NCBI GenBank assembly: GCA_963708775.1
Contig: CAVPTI010000004.1
Location: forward strand, 1-64,000
Length of the DNA: 64,000 nt
DNA from: JAGVSR01 sp963708775
GTDB lineage: Bacteria; Pseudomonadota; Alphaproteobacteria; Rhizobiales; Hyphomicrobiaceae
Direction of reading: 5' to 3'
The notes under the pieces are model-generated. The model searched no databases. It saw only the letters and a program-made list of their open reading frames with translations, and had not been told where the DNA came from. How positions within the stretch are numbered: position 1 is the stretch's first letter; every line of letters begins with the position of its first letter. The translations under genes were made by a program, and so were the position numbers. Positions 8,415 to 18,735 of the stretch are shown here, in pieces.

Positions 8415-9138
8415 ATGTCCGCAGTCATCCACGCCGACACGATGAAGTCCGGCAAGCACTGGTCGTTCAGCGTCCGCCGCAACACGCGCCTGCGCCTCAC
8501 CGACGTCGACGGCGGCGCCAATGTCGCGATGCTGTTCTACAATCCGCAAAACCTCACCGAGCGCTACAACGCGCCCGACACACTGAAGTGCCAGCACACG
8601 TTCCGCCTCACCACCGGCCACTGCCTCTACTCCGATATGGGCCGCATCTTCTGCTCCATCGTCGCCGACACACACGGCTGGCACGACACGGTCTGCGGCA
8701 ACTCCAATAAAGCGATCGTCGCCAAGAAGTGGGGCGAGGCGCCCTACCAGACGCACCGCAATGACTGGCACCAGAACGGCTTCGACAGCTTTCTCGTCGA
8801 AGCTGGCCAAATACGGCATGAAGCGCCGCGACCTCGCAGCCAACGTCAATTGGTTCAGCAAGGTCGCCGTCGATGAAGCGGGCGTCATCGGCTTCGACCC
8901 GTCCGCCGCCAAGCCCGGCGCGACCGTCGAACTGCGCTTCGAGATGGACACGCTCGTGCTCTTCCACACCTGCCCGCACCCGCTCGATCCCGCAGCCGAG
9001 CTATCCGCGCAAGACCGTTCGCTTCGAACTGTTCGACGGCCCAGCCGCTACGGAGACGACGCCTGCCGACTCTCCGCCCCGGAAAACGGCCGCGGGTTCG
9101 AGAACAATCGCATCTTCCACGCCTGCGGCTGCCACTGA
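8415..9138 (+). CDS. DUF1989 protein UAAP1, carboxyguanidine deiminase subunit (three frameshifts)
   Basis: About 240 residues of the family first named urea amidolyase-associated protein 1. Together with UAAP2 it forms carboxyguanidine deiminase (CgdAB), which converts carboxyguanidine to allophanate and ammonia. Family marks are VDGGANVAMLFYNP, LTTGHCLYSDMGRIFCSI and the C-terminal PENGRGFENNRI. The frame is shifted by an extra base near 8790, another near 9001, and a compensating change near 9050. Once these are allowed for, the protein reads from MSAVIHADTMKSG to TGA at 9136. It starts behind GAGGGAGAG. The first of the two DUF1989 genes in the conserved order before the carboxylase, which supports the call. 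Confidence 0.85.
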
Positions 9139-9152
9139 GGGAGGGCCGACAC

Positions 9153-9800
9153 ATGATCAAGGAAAGCCATCTCTCCGCCGAGACCGCCAGCTACCGCAAG
9201 GTCGTCCCCGCCGGCGACTACTGGATGCACATCGTCAGAAAAGGCGAGACCTTCCGCATCCTCGACCTCGAAGGCAATCAGGCCGCCGACACGCTCTTCT
9301 TCAACGCCGACGATCCGCACGAGCGCTACTCCGCCTGCGACACCATCCGCGAGCAGGGCAACGTCTTCCTCACGGCGGGCACCGTTCTGATGTCGGATCT
9401 GTGCCGCCCGATGCTGACCATCACCGCCGACACGGTCGGCCGCCACGACACGCTCGGCGGCGCCTGCGCGACGGAAAGCAACACCGTCCGCTACGCGCTG
9501 GAAAAATTCTCCATGCACGCCTGCCGCGACAGCTTCCTCCTCGCCGTCGCCGAGAACGAGCACTACGGCCTCGATAAGCGCGACATCGCGCACAACATCA
9601 ACTTTTTCATGAACGTACCCGTCACCGCGGAAGGCGGCCTCACCTTCGCCGACGGCCTCTCCGCCCCCGGCAAGTATGTCGAGATGCGCGCCGAAATGAA
9701 CGTCATCGTTCTCATTTCCAACTGCCCGCAGCTCAATAACCCGTGCAACGCCTACAACCCGACCCCGGTCGAGGTTCTCATCTGGGACGCCGGCGCATGA
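9153..9800 (+). CDS. DUF1989 protein UAAP2, carboxyguanidine deiminase subunit
   Basis: A complete 215-residue partner of the preceding protein. It shows the family motifs LDLEGNQAADTLFFN, CDTIREQGNVFLTAG and GACATESNTVRYA. The cysteines and acidic residues in the last motif are conserved in the family, whose members bind zinc. In guanidine-degrading bacteria both DUF1989 proteins are needed for deimination of carboxyguanidine. The stop overlaps the carboxylase start (ATGA), so translation is coupled and equal amounts are likely. No frameshift is seen in this gene. Confidence 0.9.
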   Translation: MIKESHLSAETASYRKVVPAGDYWMHIVRKGETFRILDLEGNQAADTLFFNADDPHERYSACDTIREQGNVFLTAGTVLMSDLCRPMLTITADTVGRHDTLGGACATESNTVRYALEKFSMHACRDSFLLAVAENEHYGLDKRDIAHNINFFMNVPVTAEGGLTFADGLSAPGKYVEMRAEMNVIVLISNCPQLNNPCNAYNPTPVEVLIWDAGA

Positions 9801-12800
9801 CCATGTTCAAGAAAGTTTTGATCGCCAACCGCGGCGCCATTGCCTGCCGCATCATCCGTACGCTCGACAAAATGGGCATTGCGAGCGTCGCAGTCTATTC
9901 GGAAGCCGATCGTCACTCGCGCCACGTCGCGCTGGCGACGGAAGCCGTGTGCATCGGCCCCGCCGCCGCCGCGCAAAGCTATCTCAACGTCGAGCGCATC
10001 CTGGAAGTCGCACGCGAAACCGGCGCAGAGGCCATTCACCCCGGCTACGGCTTCCTCTCCGAAAATCCTGACTTCGCTGAAAGCTGCGCCAACGCTGGTA
10101 TCGCCTTCATCGGCCCAACGCCGAACCAGATGCGCGCGTTCGGCTTGAAGCACAAAGCCCGCGAACTGGCGCTTGCCGCCGGCGTGCCCCTCGCTCCCGG
10201 CTCCGGCCTTATCCGCGACCTCGACCACGCCCGCGAGGAAGCCGCCCGCATCGGCTATCCCGTCATGCTGAAAAGCACCGCAGGCGGCGGCGGCATCGGG
10301 TTGCAGCTCATCGCCACCGAAGCCGAACTCGCGCCCATGTACGAGCGCGTCGAGCGGCTTGCCCGCAACAATTTCAAAGACGCCGGCCTCTTCCTCGAAA
10401 AATACGTCGCCCGCGGCCGCCACATCGAAGTGCAGCTCTTCGGTGATGGCGAAGGCAACGTCGTGGCTCTCGGCGAACGCGATTGCTCCGCCCAGCGCCG
10501 CAACCAGAAAGTCATCGAGGAGACGCCCGCGCCCGGCCTCTCCGACGCGACGCGCAACGGAACTCTGGAACACCGCCATCGCGCTCGGCAAGTCAGTGAA
10601 TTACGCCAGCGCCGGCACCGTCGAATTCCTCTACGACAGCGACACGAACGCGTTCTACTTCCTCGAAGTGAACACGCGCCTCCAGGTCGAACACGGCGTC
10701 ACGGAAGAAGTCACGGGCGTCGATCTGGTCGAATGGATGGTGCGCCAGGCGGCAGGCGAATGCCCGCCGCTCGACCAATCAAAAATCGCACCGTGCGGCG
10801 CGTCGATCCAGGTCCGCCTGTACGCCGAAGACCCCGGCCGCGACTTCCGACCGAGCGCCGGACTGCTCACCCATGTCTCGTGGGCACCCGATACGCGCAT
10901 CGAAACCTGGGTCGAGAGCGGCAGCGAAGTCTCGCCTTTCTACGATCCCATGATCGCCAAGATCATCGTGCGCGGATCGACACGCGCTGAAGCGCTGACG
11001 AAAATGCAAGCGTCACTCGCGGCAACTCGCATCGGCGGCCTCGAAACAAATCTCGATTACCTGCGCCAGCTCGCATCATCCGCTGTGCTGGCCGATGGCG
11101 AAATGCTGACACAGACACTCGCCACTTTCGACTACGAAGCGCCGACCATCGAAGTGCTCGTCCCCGGCACGCAGTCGACAATCCAGGATTGGCCGGGTCG
11201 CACCGGCTACTGGGCCGTCGGCGTGCCGCCGTCCGGGCCAATGGATCACCTCTCCTTCCGCTACGCCAACAAGCTCGCCGGCAACGCCGAAGGCGCACCC
11301 GGCCTCGAAATCACGCTCGCCGGTCCCACGCTCAAGTTCAACACCGCCGCCGTCATCGCACTCACCGGCGCAGAAATCCCCGCCACGCTCGACGGCGTTC
11401 CCATTCCAATGTGGCAGCCCGTTCCCGTCAAAGCCGGCGCAACGCTCAAGATCGGTACGGTATCCAGCGCCGGAGCACGCGCCTATCTTGCCGTGCGCGG
11501 CGGCTTCGACGTTCCCCTCTATCTCGGCAGCGCGTCCACATTCACGCTTGGAAAATTCGGCGGCCACGGCGGTCGCGCCCTCATGCCGGGCGACATCCTC
11601 CACATCGCCGGATCCTACGCAGCGGAACCGCCCGCCATAACCTGGTCCCGCAGCCCTTGCACCCCGATTGCGTCCGGCCATGGCGCATCGTTGGGACATC
11701 GGCGTGCTCTACGGTCCCCACGGCGCGCCTGACTTCTTCACGCCCGAGGACATCGACATGTTCTTCGGCACCGATTGGGAAGTGCACTACAATTCCAATC
11801 CCACCGGCGTCCGCCTCATCGGTCCCAAACCGCAATGGGCTCGCCGCGACGGCGGCGAAGCCGGTCTCCATCCAAGCAACATCCACGACAACGCCTACGC
11901 CATCGGCGCCATCGACTTCACCGGCGACATGCCCGTGATCCTCGGTCCCGATGGTCCCTCGCTCGGCGGCTTCGTCTGCCCCGCCACCATCGTTGCCGCC
12001 GAACTGTGGAAGCTCGGCCAGCTCCGCCCCGGCGACAAGGTCCGCTTCGTCCGCCTCACGCCTCAGGAGGCAGCCGCACGTGAAGCGATCCAAAACATCG
12101 AGATTGCAACACTGGCCTCTGCACCTCCGCAGCAGCGCCCGATGCTTTCATGCTCGGCGCCGACGACTGCATCGTCTCCGTTCGCGAAGCGAAGAACGGC
12201 CTGCCCCGCGTCGTCGCCCGTCGCGCCGGCGACAAGTACCTGCTCATCGAATATGGCGATCTCGTTCTCGACCTCGAACTTCGCTTCCGCGTCCACGTCC
12301 TGATGACGCGCCTGGAAGAGAAGAACCTCGCCGGCATCCTCGATCTCACACCCGGCATTCGCTCCCTTCAAATTCATTACGACAGCCTTTCGCTTCCGCT
12401 CGCCAAGCTGCTCGCGACCCTCTCCAGCATCGAAGACGGCATGGGCGACATCGGCGACATCGAGGTCCCCTCGCGCATCGTCCACATGCCGCTCTCCTGG
12501 GACGATCCACAAACGCAGCTCGCCATCGACAAATACATGCAATCGGTCCGCGCCGACGCGCCGTGGTGCCCCTCCAACATCGAGTTCATCCGCCGCATCA
12601 ATGGCCTCGACGCCATCGCCGACGTAAAGCGCATCGTCTATGGCGCGAGCTACCTCGTGCTGGGCCTCGGCGACGTCTATCTCGGCGCGCCCGTCGCCAC
12701 ACCCGTCGATCCGCGCCACCGCCTCGTCACAACCAAATACAATCCAGCCCGCACCTGGACGCCTGAGAACGCCGTCGGCATCGGCGGCGCCTACATGTGC

Positions 12801-13429
12801 GTCTATGGCATGGAAGGCCCCGGCGGTTACCAGTTCGTCGGTCGCACCGCACAGGTCTGGAATCGGTTCCACGTCACACGCGAATTCGAAGCCGGCAAAC
12901 CCTGGCTGTTGCGCTTTTTCGATCAGATCCGGTTCTATCGAAGTGTCAGGCGAAGACCTCCTCTGCCTTCCGCGACGGCTTTCTCACCGGCAAAGCTGGC
13001 ATGAAGATCGAGGAGACCACCTTCTCACTCGCCGCCTACCGCAAGTTTCTCACCGACAACGCCGAAGCCATCCGCGCATTCAAGACCACGCAGCAATCCG
13101 CATTCGAAGCCGAACGCGGCCGCTGGCAGGAGAGCGACCGCGCGGGCGCCATCCTGAATGACGTCGGAACTCCCGATGTCGGCGACGACATTCTGGCGGC
13201 GGGCCATACCGCCGTGCAAAGCCCTGTACCCGGCGCGGTTTGGAAAATCGCCGTCGAGCAAGGCAAGCGCGTCCTGGCAGGAGATGTTCTGGTGATCGTG
13301 GAATCGATGAAGATGGAAATGCTGGTCCACGCACCGAGCGACGGCATCGTGCACGAATTGAAATGCAGCGAAGGCCGCGCGGTTTCTCTCGGTCAGACCC
13401 TCGTCGTCTTGGCGGAGGACGCAGCATGA
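9797..13429 (+). CDS. uca: biotin-dependent guanidine (urea-type) carboxylase (frameshifted)
   Basis: About 1,210 codons with the full urea-carboxylase domain order: biotin carboxylase (KVLIANRGAIACRIIRTL, ATP-grasp loop TAGGGGIGLQL, EVNTRLQVEHGVTE), the KipA/KipI-like carboxyltransferase region (IQDWPGRTGYWAVG, then the segment around GKPWLLRFFDQIRF) and a C-terminal biotinyl domain with the lysine in VESMKMEMLV. Its place behind a guanidine-I riboswitch and the DUF1989 pair argues that guanidine is the real substrate, carboxylated with bicarbonate and ATP. The frame changes near 10555, 11640, 12125, 12945 and 12962. All domains are otherwise complete, so I take these as sequence errors. The start at 9797 overlaps the previous stop, and the stop overlaps the next start by four bases. 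Confidence 0.9.
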
Positions 13430-15212
13430 TCGTTTCCCTCGACATCGCCACGCTGACGCAAGCCTACGCCACCGGCACGCTCTCGCCAGAAGCCGTTCTC
13501 ACCTGCATTTACAATCGCATTGCAGTGGAAGGTGAGCGCCCCGTCTGGATCAGCGTCGTCCCTCGCGCCGAAGCCATGGCCAAACTCAAGACCGCGCCGA
13601 AAGGGCCGTCTGTGGGGCGTCCCCTTTGCGGTCAAAGACAACATCGACGTGGCCGGCCTGCCGACAACCTGCGCCTGCCCGGAGTTCGCCTACACCCCAA
13701 CGCGAAGTGCGACCGTCGTAGAACGGCTTGAGCAAGCCGGCGCCATTCTTATCGGCAAAACCAACCTCGATCAGTTCGCCACCGGCCTCGTCGGCACACG
13801 GTCGCCCTACGGCATCCCTTCGAGCGTCTTCGATGCCGACTATATTTCCGGTGGTTCGAGTTCCGGCTCAGCCGTCGCCGTCGCGAGCGGTCTTGCCGCC
13901 TTCTCGCTCGGCACCGACACCGCCGGATCCGGACGCGTGCCCGCTGGCTTCAACAACATCGTCGGATTGAAGCCGACCAAAGGTCTTCTCAGCGCCCGCG
14001 GCGTCGTCCCCGCCTGCCGAACGCAGGATACCGTCTCGATCTTCGCGCTGACCACCGCCGATGCTGCCCGCGTTCTCGATATCGCCGCCGGATACGATGC
14101 CGACGATAGCTATTCACGCACCTGGCCCCGCCCGCGCGTTCATGAGCCTCTTCCAACCGGTCTGCGCGTCGGTGTTCCCGCCGAACCGCTCGAATTTTGC
14201 GGCGATAGCGAATGCGAACGGCTGTACGGGCTTGCCGTCGAGCGACTGCGCGAACTCGGTTGCGAGATCGTCCCCTTCGATTTCAAACCGTTCCGTGAAG
14301 CAGCAAACCTTCTCTATTCGGGACCCTGGGTCGCCGAACGCCTCGCCGCCATCAAGGACTTCGCATCGAAGAAGCCGGAGTCGATCCATGAAGTGGTGCG
14401 CGGCATCATCCTCGGTGCCGAAAAGATCTCGGCCGTCCAAACATTCGAAGGCATGTATCGACTGGCAGACTTGGTCCGACGCGCTGAAGCCGAATGGGCA
14501 AAGATGGACACGCTCATCCTTCCCACGTCACCCACGACCTACAAGATCAGCGAAGTCCTGGCCGATCCGATCCGCCTCAATTCGAACCTCGGCCTCTACA
14601 CCAACTTCGTAAATCTCATGGACCTGTCGGCTCTCGCCGTGCCCGCCGGCTTTCGTCAGAACGGGTTGCCTGTGGGCGTAACCGTCATGGGTCGCGCATT
14701 CGCGGACAAGAAGCTGGCCGTGCTCGGCGACGCGCTGCATCGCACGCTGGCCGAAGTCACGGCTCGGCGCAACCTCGATGCCGCTGGCAGCAACACCCGC
14801 CATCGCCACGACGCCGTCAAAGCTCATTCAAGTTGCCGTCGTCGGCGCACATCTCACGGGCCAGCCGCTGAACAGTCAGCTCGTCGAGCGCAACGCCCGC
14901 CTCGTCCGCACGACGCGCACCGCCCCTGGCTACAGCTTCTATGCCCTCGCCAACACGACGCCCGCCAAGCCCGGGCTTGTTTACGACGGCAAGGGAGCCG
15001 GCAACATCGAAGTCGAAGTATGGGAGATGGACGACGCAGCGTTTGGGTCGTTCGTGGCACTCATCCCAGCGCCGCTCGGCATCGGCACCGTAAAGCTAGC
15101 CGACGGCTCGAGCGTTAAAGGGTTCGTGTGTGAATCGCACGCCATCATCGATGCAGAGAACATCACGCACACCGGCGGCTGGCGGGCGTGGCTCGCCGCC
15201 AAGCGCGCTTAG
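13426..15212 (+). CDS. atzF: allophanate hydrolase (two frameshifts)
   Basis: About 595 residues. The N-terminal amidase domain has the Ser-cisSer-Lys triad: Lys in PFAVKDNIDVAG, the cis-Ser in ISGGSSSGSAVA and the nucleophile region GTDTAGSGRVPA. The C-terminal AtzF domain (YALANTTPAKPGLVYDG and VWEMDDAAFGSFVALIP) completes conversion of allophanate to two ammonia and two CO2. The frame shifts near 13612 (after KLKTAP, before RLWGVPFAVKD) and near 14775, between the two domains. The ATG overlaps the carboxylase stop. As the last gene of the operon it delivers ammonium to assimilation. The convergent gene after it overlaps by four bases. Confidence 0.9.
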
Positions 15213-15592
15213 ACCCCAGCGGCCTGTCGTGATTTCCACCAGCGCGTGAGGCTGACTTCGGCCTGCCGCCGCCGGCGGCGAACGAAGGCCCAGTCGACGG
15301 AGAGAATAAAGAGGCCGAGCGGCAGCATCCAGATTCCAAGAACCGGCAAAAAGCTGAACACGCCCCCGAAAACAAATGCGAGCCCCAGCAAAGTTCTGCC
15401 GAGCCGCGTCTGCGGCAGCTTCTGACGCCGCGACCGTATCCACTCTGAAAGTTCAGCTGCGTCCAGCGAGCGCGGTATGAGCCCGGGTCCGCCCTCATTC
15501 GGCGACTGCCAGTTCCAAAATCCAGCCATCAGATCCTCCGTCGAGAAACGGGTGTCGCCTTCAGCCGCAAGAGCATCGCGGAGCGATGCCAT
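15209..15592 (-). CDS. small PGPGW-like transmembrane protein
   Basis: A 127-residue protein with a hydrophilic N-terminus and two close hydrophobic segments around FVFGGVFSFLPVLGIWMLPLGLF, the arrangement of the PGPGW transmembrane family (short hairpin with a central LPVLG-WMLPLGL motif). The C-terminus is strongly basic (FVRRRRRQAE), so both ends are probably cytoplasmic. An upstream in-frame GTG at 15673 would add 27 residues; I prefer the ATG at 15592, but neither has a strong ribosome binding site. The stop overlaps that of allophanate hydrolase on the other strand by four bases. Function unknown. Confidence 0.6.
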   Translation of the reverse strand: MASLRDALAAEGDTRFSTEDLMAGFWNWQSPNEGGPGLIPRSLDAAELSEWIRSRRQKLPQTRLGRTLLGLAFVFGGVFSFLPVLGIWMLPLGLFILSVDWAFVRRRRRQAEVSLTRWWKSRQAAGV

Positions 15593-15813
15593 ATCTTCGA
15601 AGTGGTACAAATTCTCCAGGTTGCTTTTAAGGCGGCCATGGGTACTCGGAACAGGTGGAGGGCCGGCATGCACCAGTTATCCGCAACCTTCTTCAACCCC
15701 ATATAGGAATCCTTGTTTGTTGTGCCAAGGCATCGAAACAACCGATCGCCCGCGAGCGCAAAAGCGGTTGCCGTACGGCCGAACACTCTCCACTTAACGG
15801 ATGTCGGCACACG

Positions 15814-16149
15814 ATGCTGGCGCCCAATTTGGAGTCCAAAATGCTTGAATATTCGCGATTGAGCGCAATGCTCGCCGGTCTACTTGGCGGAACAAGCATT
15901 GCTCAGGCCATCACGCCGTCGGCTGCTAGCCTGGAGGACGTGCTGCACAATGTTGGCCTTGATCCGAGTTCGCTTTCGGGACTGACGCCCGCTGCCGTTC
16001 AGCAATTGCTCGCCGATCACGGCATCGATCCCTCGACTGTCATGGACGGGCAAATCGAACAGTTGTTCACGAATTTAGGCCTCGACGCGCAAGGCATGGA
16101 TGCCATTTCAGCATTGTGGTCCGACGGGTCTCCCAACGGCCACGATTGA
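15814..16149 (+). CDS. small secreted protein, unknown function
   Basis: An acidic protein of 111 residues, or 102 if started at the ATG at 15841. The shorter form begins MLEYSRLSAMLAGLLGG followed by SIAQA, a good signal peptide, which favours the ATG at 15841. The mature part contains two similar helical units, VGLDPSSLSGLTPAAVQQLL and HGIDPSTVMDGQIEQLF, and a third partial one (LGLDAQGMDAISAL), so it is a small repeat of about 20-residue helices. I do not recognise a family. It stands alone between convergent and divergent neighbours, and a strong hairpin follows it. Confidence 0.55.
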   Translation: MLAPNLESKMLEYSRLSAMLAGLLGGTSIAQAITPSAASLEDVLHNVGLDPSSLSGLTPAAVQQLLADHGIDPSTVMDGQIEQLFTNLGLDAQGMDAISALWSDGSPNGHD

Positions 16150-16178
16150 GAGCGGTGCGTTCATCGCCCGCTTTCGAA

Positions 16179-16222
16179 GACGGCAGCCCGCAACCCCCCG
16201 TATCCCCCGGCGGGCTGCCGTC
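16179..16222. terminator. bidirectional hairpin between convergent genes
   Basis: GACGGCAGCCCGC and its exact complement GCGGGCTGCCGTC form a 13-bp stem around an 18-base C-rich loop. It lies between the small secreted protein gene and ccr, which point at each other, so it can end both messages. No T-run follows in either direction. Confidence 0.6.
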
Positions 16223-16237
16223 CTATCCCCTCCGACG

Positions 16238-17558
16238 TCAGCCGAAACGAGCGCGGCTCGCTTCGATGGTATCTTCGAATGTTCTAAGCCCAGTGGTGGG
16301 TGCGCAAACAAGCGCTGCCATGTTTCCAGGCTTGTGCTCGTTGCGGTACATGCGCATGTGCGCCTTGGGGATGTTCTCCCATGAGAACACTTCCGACAGG
16401 CACGGATCGACTCGGCGATCGATCACAAGCCGGTTCGCCAGAGATGCCTGATTGAGGTTTGCGAAGTGCGATCCCTGCACACGCTTCTGATGCATCCACA
16501 GATAGCGCGCATCAAGTGTCAGATTGTAGCCCGTGGTGCCGGCGCAGATAACAACCATGCCACCGCGCTTTACACAGAACACGGACACGGGGAACGTCAA
16601 TTCACCCGGGTGCTCAAACACCATATCGACGTTGTTGCCCTTTGCCTGTGATGTCCCAGATTGCCGCGCCAAACTTGCGCACCTCCTTGAACCACGCTTG
16701 ATACTCCGGCGTGCCGACCTTCGGCATCTGACCCCAGCAACTGAAATCCTTCCGGTTGAGAACCGCTCGCGCACCCAACTGCATGACGAAATCGCGCTTG
16801 TCAGAATCCGATACCACGCCGATAGCGTTGGCCCCTGCTGTCGAACACAGCTGCACCGCCATTGAACCGATGCCGCCAGACGCACCCCAAATGAGAACAT
16901 TGTGCCCAGGCCGCAGTGTGTGCGGCCGGTGGCCGAACAGCATCCGATAAGCCGTTGCGAGCGTCAGCATGTAGCAGGCGCTCTCTTCCCACGTCAGATG
17001 CTTCGGACGCGGCAGCAGCTGCCGATCCTGCACACGTGTGAACTGCGCGAACGAACCGTCCGGCGTCTCGTAGCCCCAGATCCGCTGTGACGGCGACAGC
17101 ATCGGATCGCCGCCATTGCATTCCTCATCGTCGCCGTCATCCTGATTACAGTGAATGACGACCTCGTCACCGACTTTCCAACGCTTCACGGCCGAGCCGA
17201 CCGCCCAGACGATCCCCGCCGCATCCGATCCCGTGACGAGATAGGGTGCGCCATGCACGTCGAACATCGAGATCGGCTGGCCGAGACACGCCCAAACACC
17301 GTTGTAGTTGACGCCTGCGGCCATCACGAGAACCAGCACGTCGTGGCTGTCGAGTTCCCAGACAGGAAGTGTCTCGATCAACATCGCCGTATCCGGCGGC
17401 CCATGCCGCTCTCGGCGGATAGACCAGCCGTACATTTTCTTCGGCACATGTCCGAGCGGCGGTATCTCACCGACCTCGTAGATGTCTTTTTTGCCGGGCA
17501 GAATGGCGGGAGCGGGAAGATCCGCATCCACCGTCATCAAAGTCGCTGCTTGACCCAC
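16238..17558 (-). CDS. ccr: crotonyl-CoA carboxylase/reductase (one frameshift)
   Basis: About 440 residues of the zinc-free medium-chain reductase that reductively carboxylates crotonyl-CoA to ethylmalonyl-CoA, the key step of the ethylmalonyl-CoA pathway. Diagnostic parts are KKMYGWSIRRERHGPP, MAAGVNYNGVWACLG, the nucleotide-binding LIWGASGGIGSMAVQL and the family-specific QMPKVGTPEYQAWFKEVRKF. One extra base near 16650 breaks ITGKGNNVDMVFEHPGE. The C-terminal part then ends normally (HKPGNMAALVCAPTTGL). I chose the GTG at 17558, with AGGGAG at 17565-17570 in good position; an ATG at 17537 is the alternative. A LysR-type gene lies directly upstream on the same strand. The pathway fits growth on C1 or C2 compounds and storage of polyhydroxybutyrate (phaC nearby). 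Confidence 0.93.
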
Positions 17559-17687
17559 GGAGCGCTCCCTCAGAAACCACGGCTGCACAGATGCGCGGGC
17601 ATAACCTGACGACCCGGCTTGGCAACCAGAGGCGCGACGCTAGGCAAATGCTGCGTTTGCGAGAAATGAATTGTCGGAATGAGAGAC

Positions 17688-17704
17688 CATTGACAAAATC
17701 AATG
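17688..17704. promoter_or_regulatory. dyad CATTGA-N5-TCAATG upstream of ccr, possible LysR box
   Basis: A perfect 6-bp inverted repeat with the T-N11-A form of a LysR-type binding site (TTGACAAAATCAA). It lies 130 bases before the ccr start and just after the LysR gene. Binding by that regulator is inference. Confidence 0.4.
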
Positions 17705-17720
17705 ATAAACGCGTGTCCGA

Positions 17721-18583
17721 TCACCCAAGGCAGCGGACGATGTGATCGCGGAGTTTGGCAACCGGCGCCTTGAGACTTGTGCCTGCGAGGAGCGCAATTT
17801 CGGTGTCCTTCAGATCCGGTAGAGGATCACCATCGATAGCGTGCAATCCATGCGGCACCATCTCCTTGGGCAACACCGAAATACCCAGACCCGCCCTCAC
17901 TGCCGCGATCGATCCCGCCAGTGACCCACAGGTATATGCGATCCGCCACGTCCGCCGCGCGCGATCAAGCGATTCGATTGCACGCTTACGATAAACGCAC
18001 GGCTCTGGCGAGACCACGAGCGGCAAGGGGCCGCTGCCATGCACGTAGTCGTGCTGTCCGGCTACCCAGACCAGAGGTTCCCGCCAGACCCGCACACCGC
18101 CAATGCCGGCGGAGCGCTCGCGCTTCAATAAAACGATGTCAAAATCGCCTTTTCTGAAGCCTTGCGCGAGGTTGAGCGTCAAGTCGCACGTGACTTCCAA
18201 CGCGACCGACGGATAGGCCTGCACGAATCGCGCAAGGATATCCGGCAGATGCTGAGTGGCGAAATCCTCAGGCGTCCCAAGCCGCACCACGCCCTGCATC
18301 TGAGGCTCGTGCGTCAACGAAACCACCTCATCATTGAGATCGAGAATCTTTTGCGCATAGGCGAGCACCGCCTCACCTTCCGGTGTGAGTTCCACCGACC
18401 TCGGCGTGCGGTCGAGAAGCGTTGGCCCAGCGCGTCCTCGAGCCGCTTGATTTGCAGCGACACCGTCGATTGCTGCCGCATGAGACGTTCCGCCGCGCGG
18501 GTGAAATTGCGCTCCGAAGCAATCACCACAAAGGTGCGAAGCAGGTCGATATCGAGATTGATAAGGGATTTCGGCAGTGACAC
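17721..18583 (-). CDS. LysR-family transcriptional regulator (one frameshift)
   Basis: About 287 residues. The N-terminal winged helix-turn-helix (LLRTFVVIASERNFTRAAE, STVSLQIKRLEDALGQ) is typical LysR. The effector domain (VRLGTPEDFATQHLPDIL and RAGLGISVLPKEMV) is complete. A missing base near 18415 separates GQR from LLDRTPRSVELTPEG. The start is uncertain: a GTG at 18583 gives the usual short N-terminus, while an upstream in-frame ATG near 18637 would add 20 residues. The gene is divergent from sbtA and upstream of ccr, so it may control either or both. The co-inducer is unknown. Confidence 0.8.
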
Positions 18584-18603
18584 TTTCGATATGATTGAGG
18601 CGT

Positions 18604-18631
18604 ATTGATGGTAGTGTCTCCTATTATCAAT
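18604..18631. promoter_or_regulatory. inverted repeat ATTGAT-N16-ATCAAT in the lysR-sbtA gap
   Basis: A spaced 6-bp inverted repeat in the 150-base divergent region, next to the likely promoters. Its half-site ATTGA also occurs in the dyad upstream of ccr, which suggests the same LysR regulator may bind both. Weak evidence, because short A/T-rich dyads arise by chance. Confidence 0.3.
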
Positions 18632-18735
18632 TTCCATGGCAAATCGGTTTTTCCTATCTCGCGGCGCCTGCCGGCTACCGCAGCGCACCATTGATCCGGA
18701 GCCGTCCGAACCACGCTTTAAACGGAGATAGGCCC

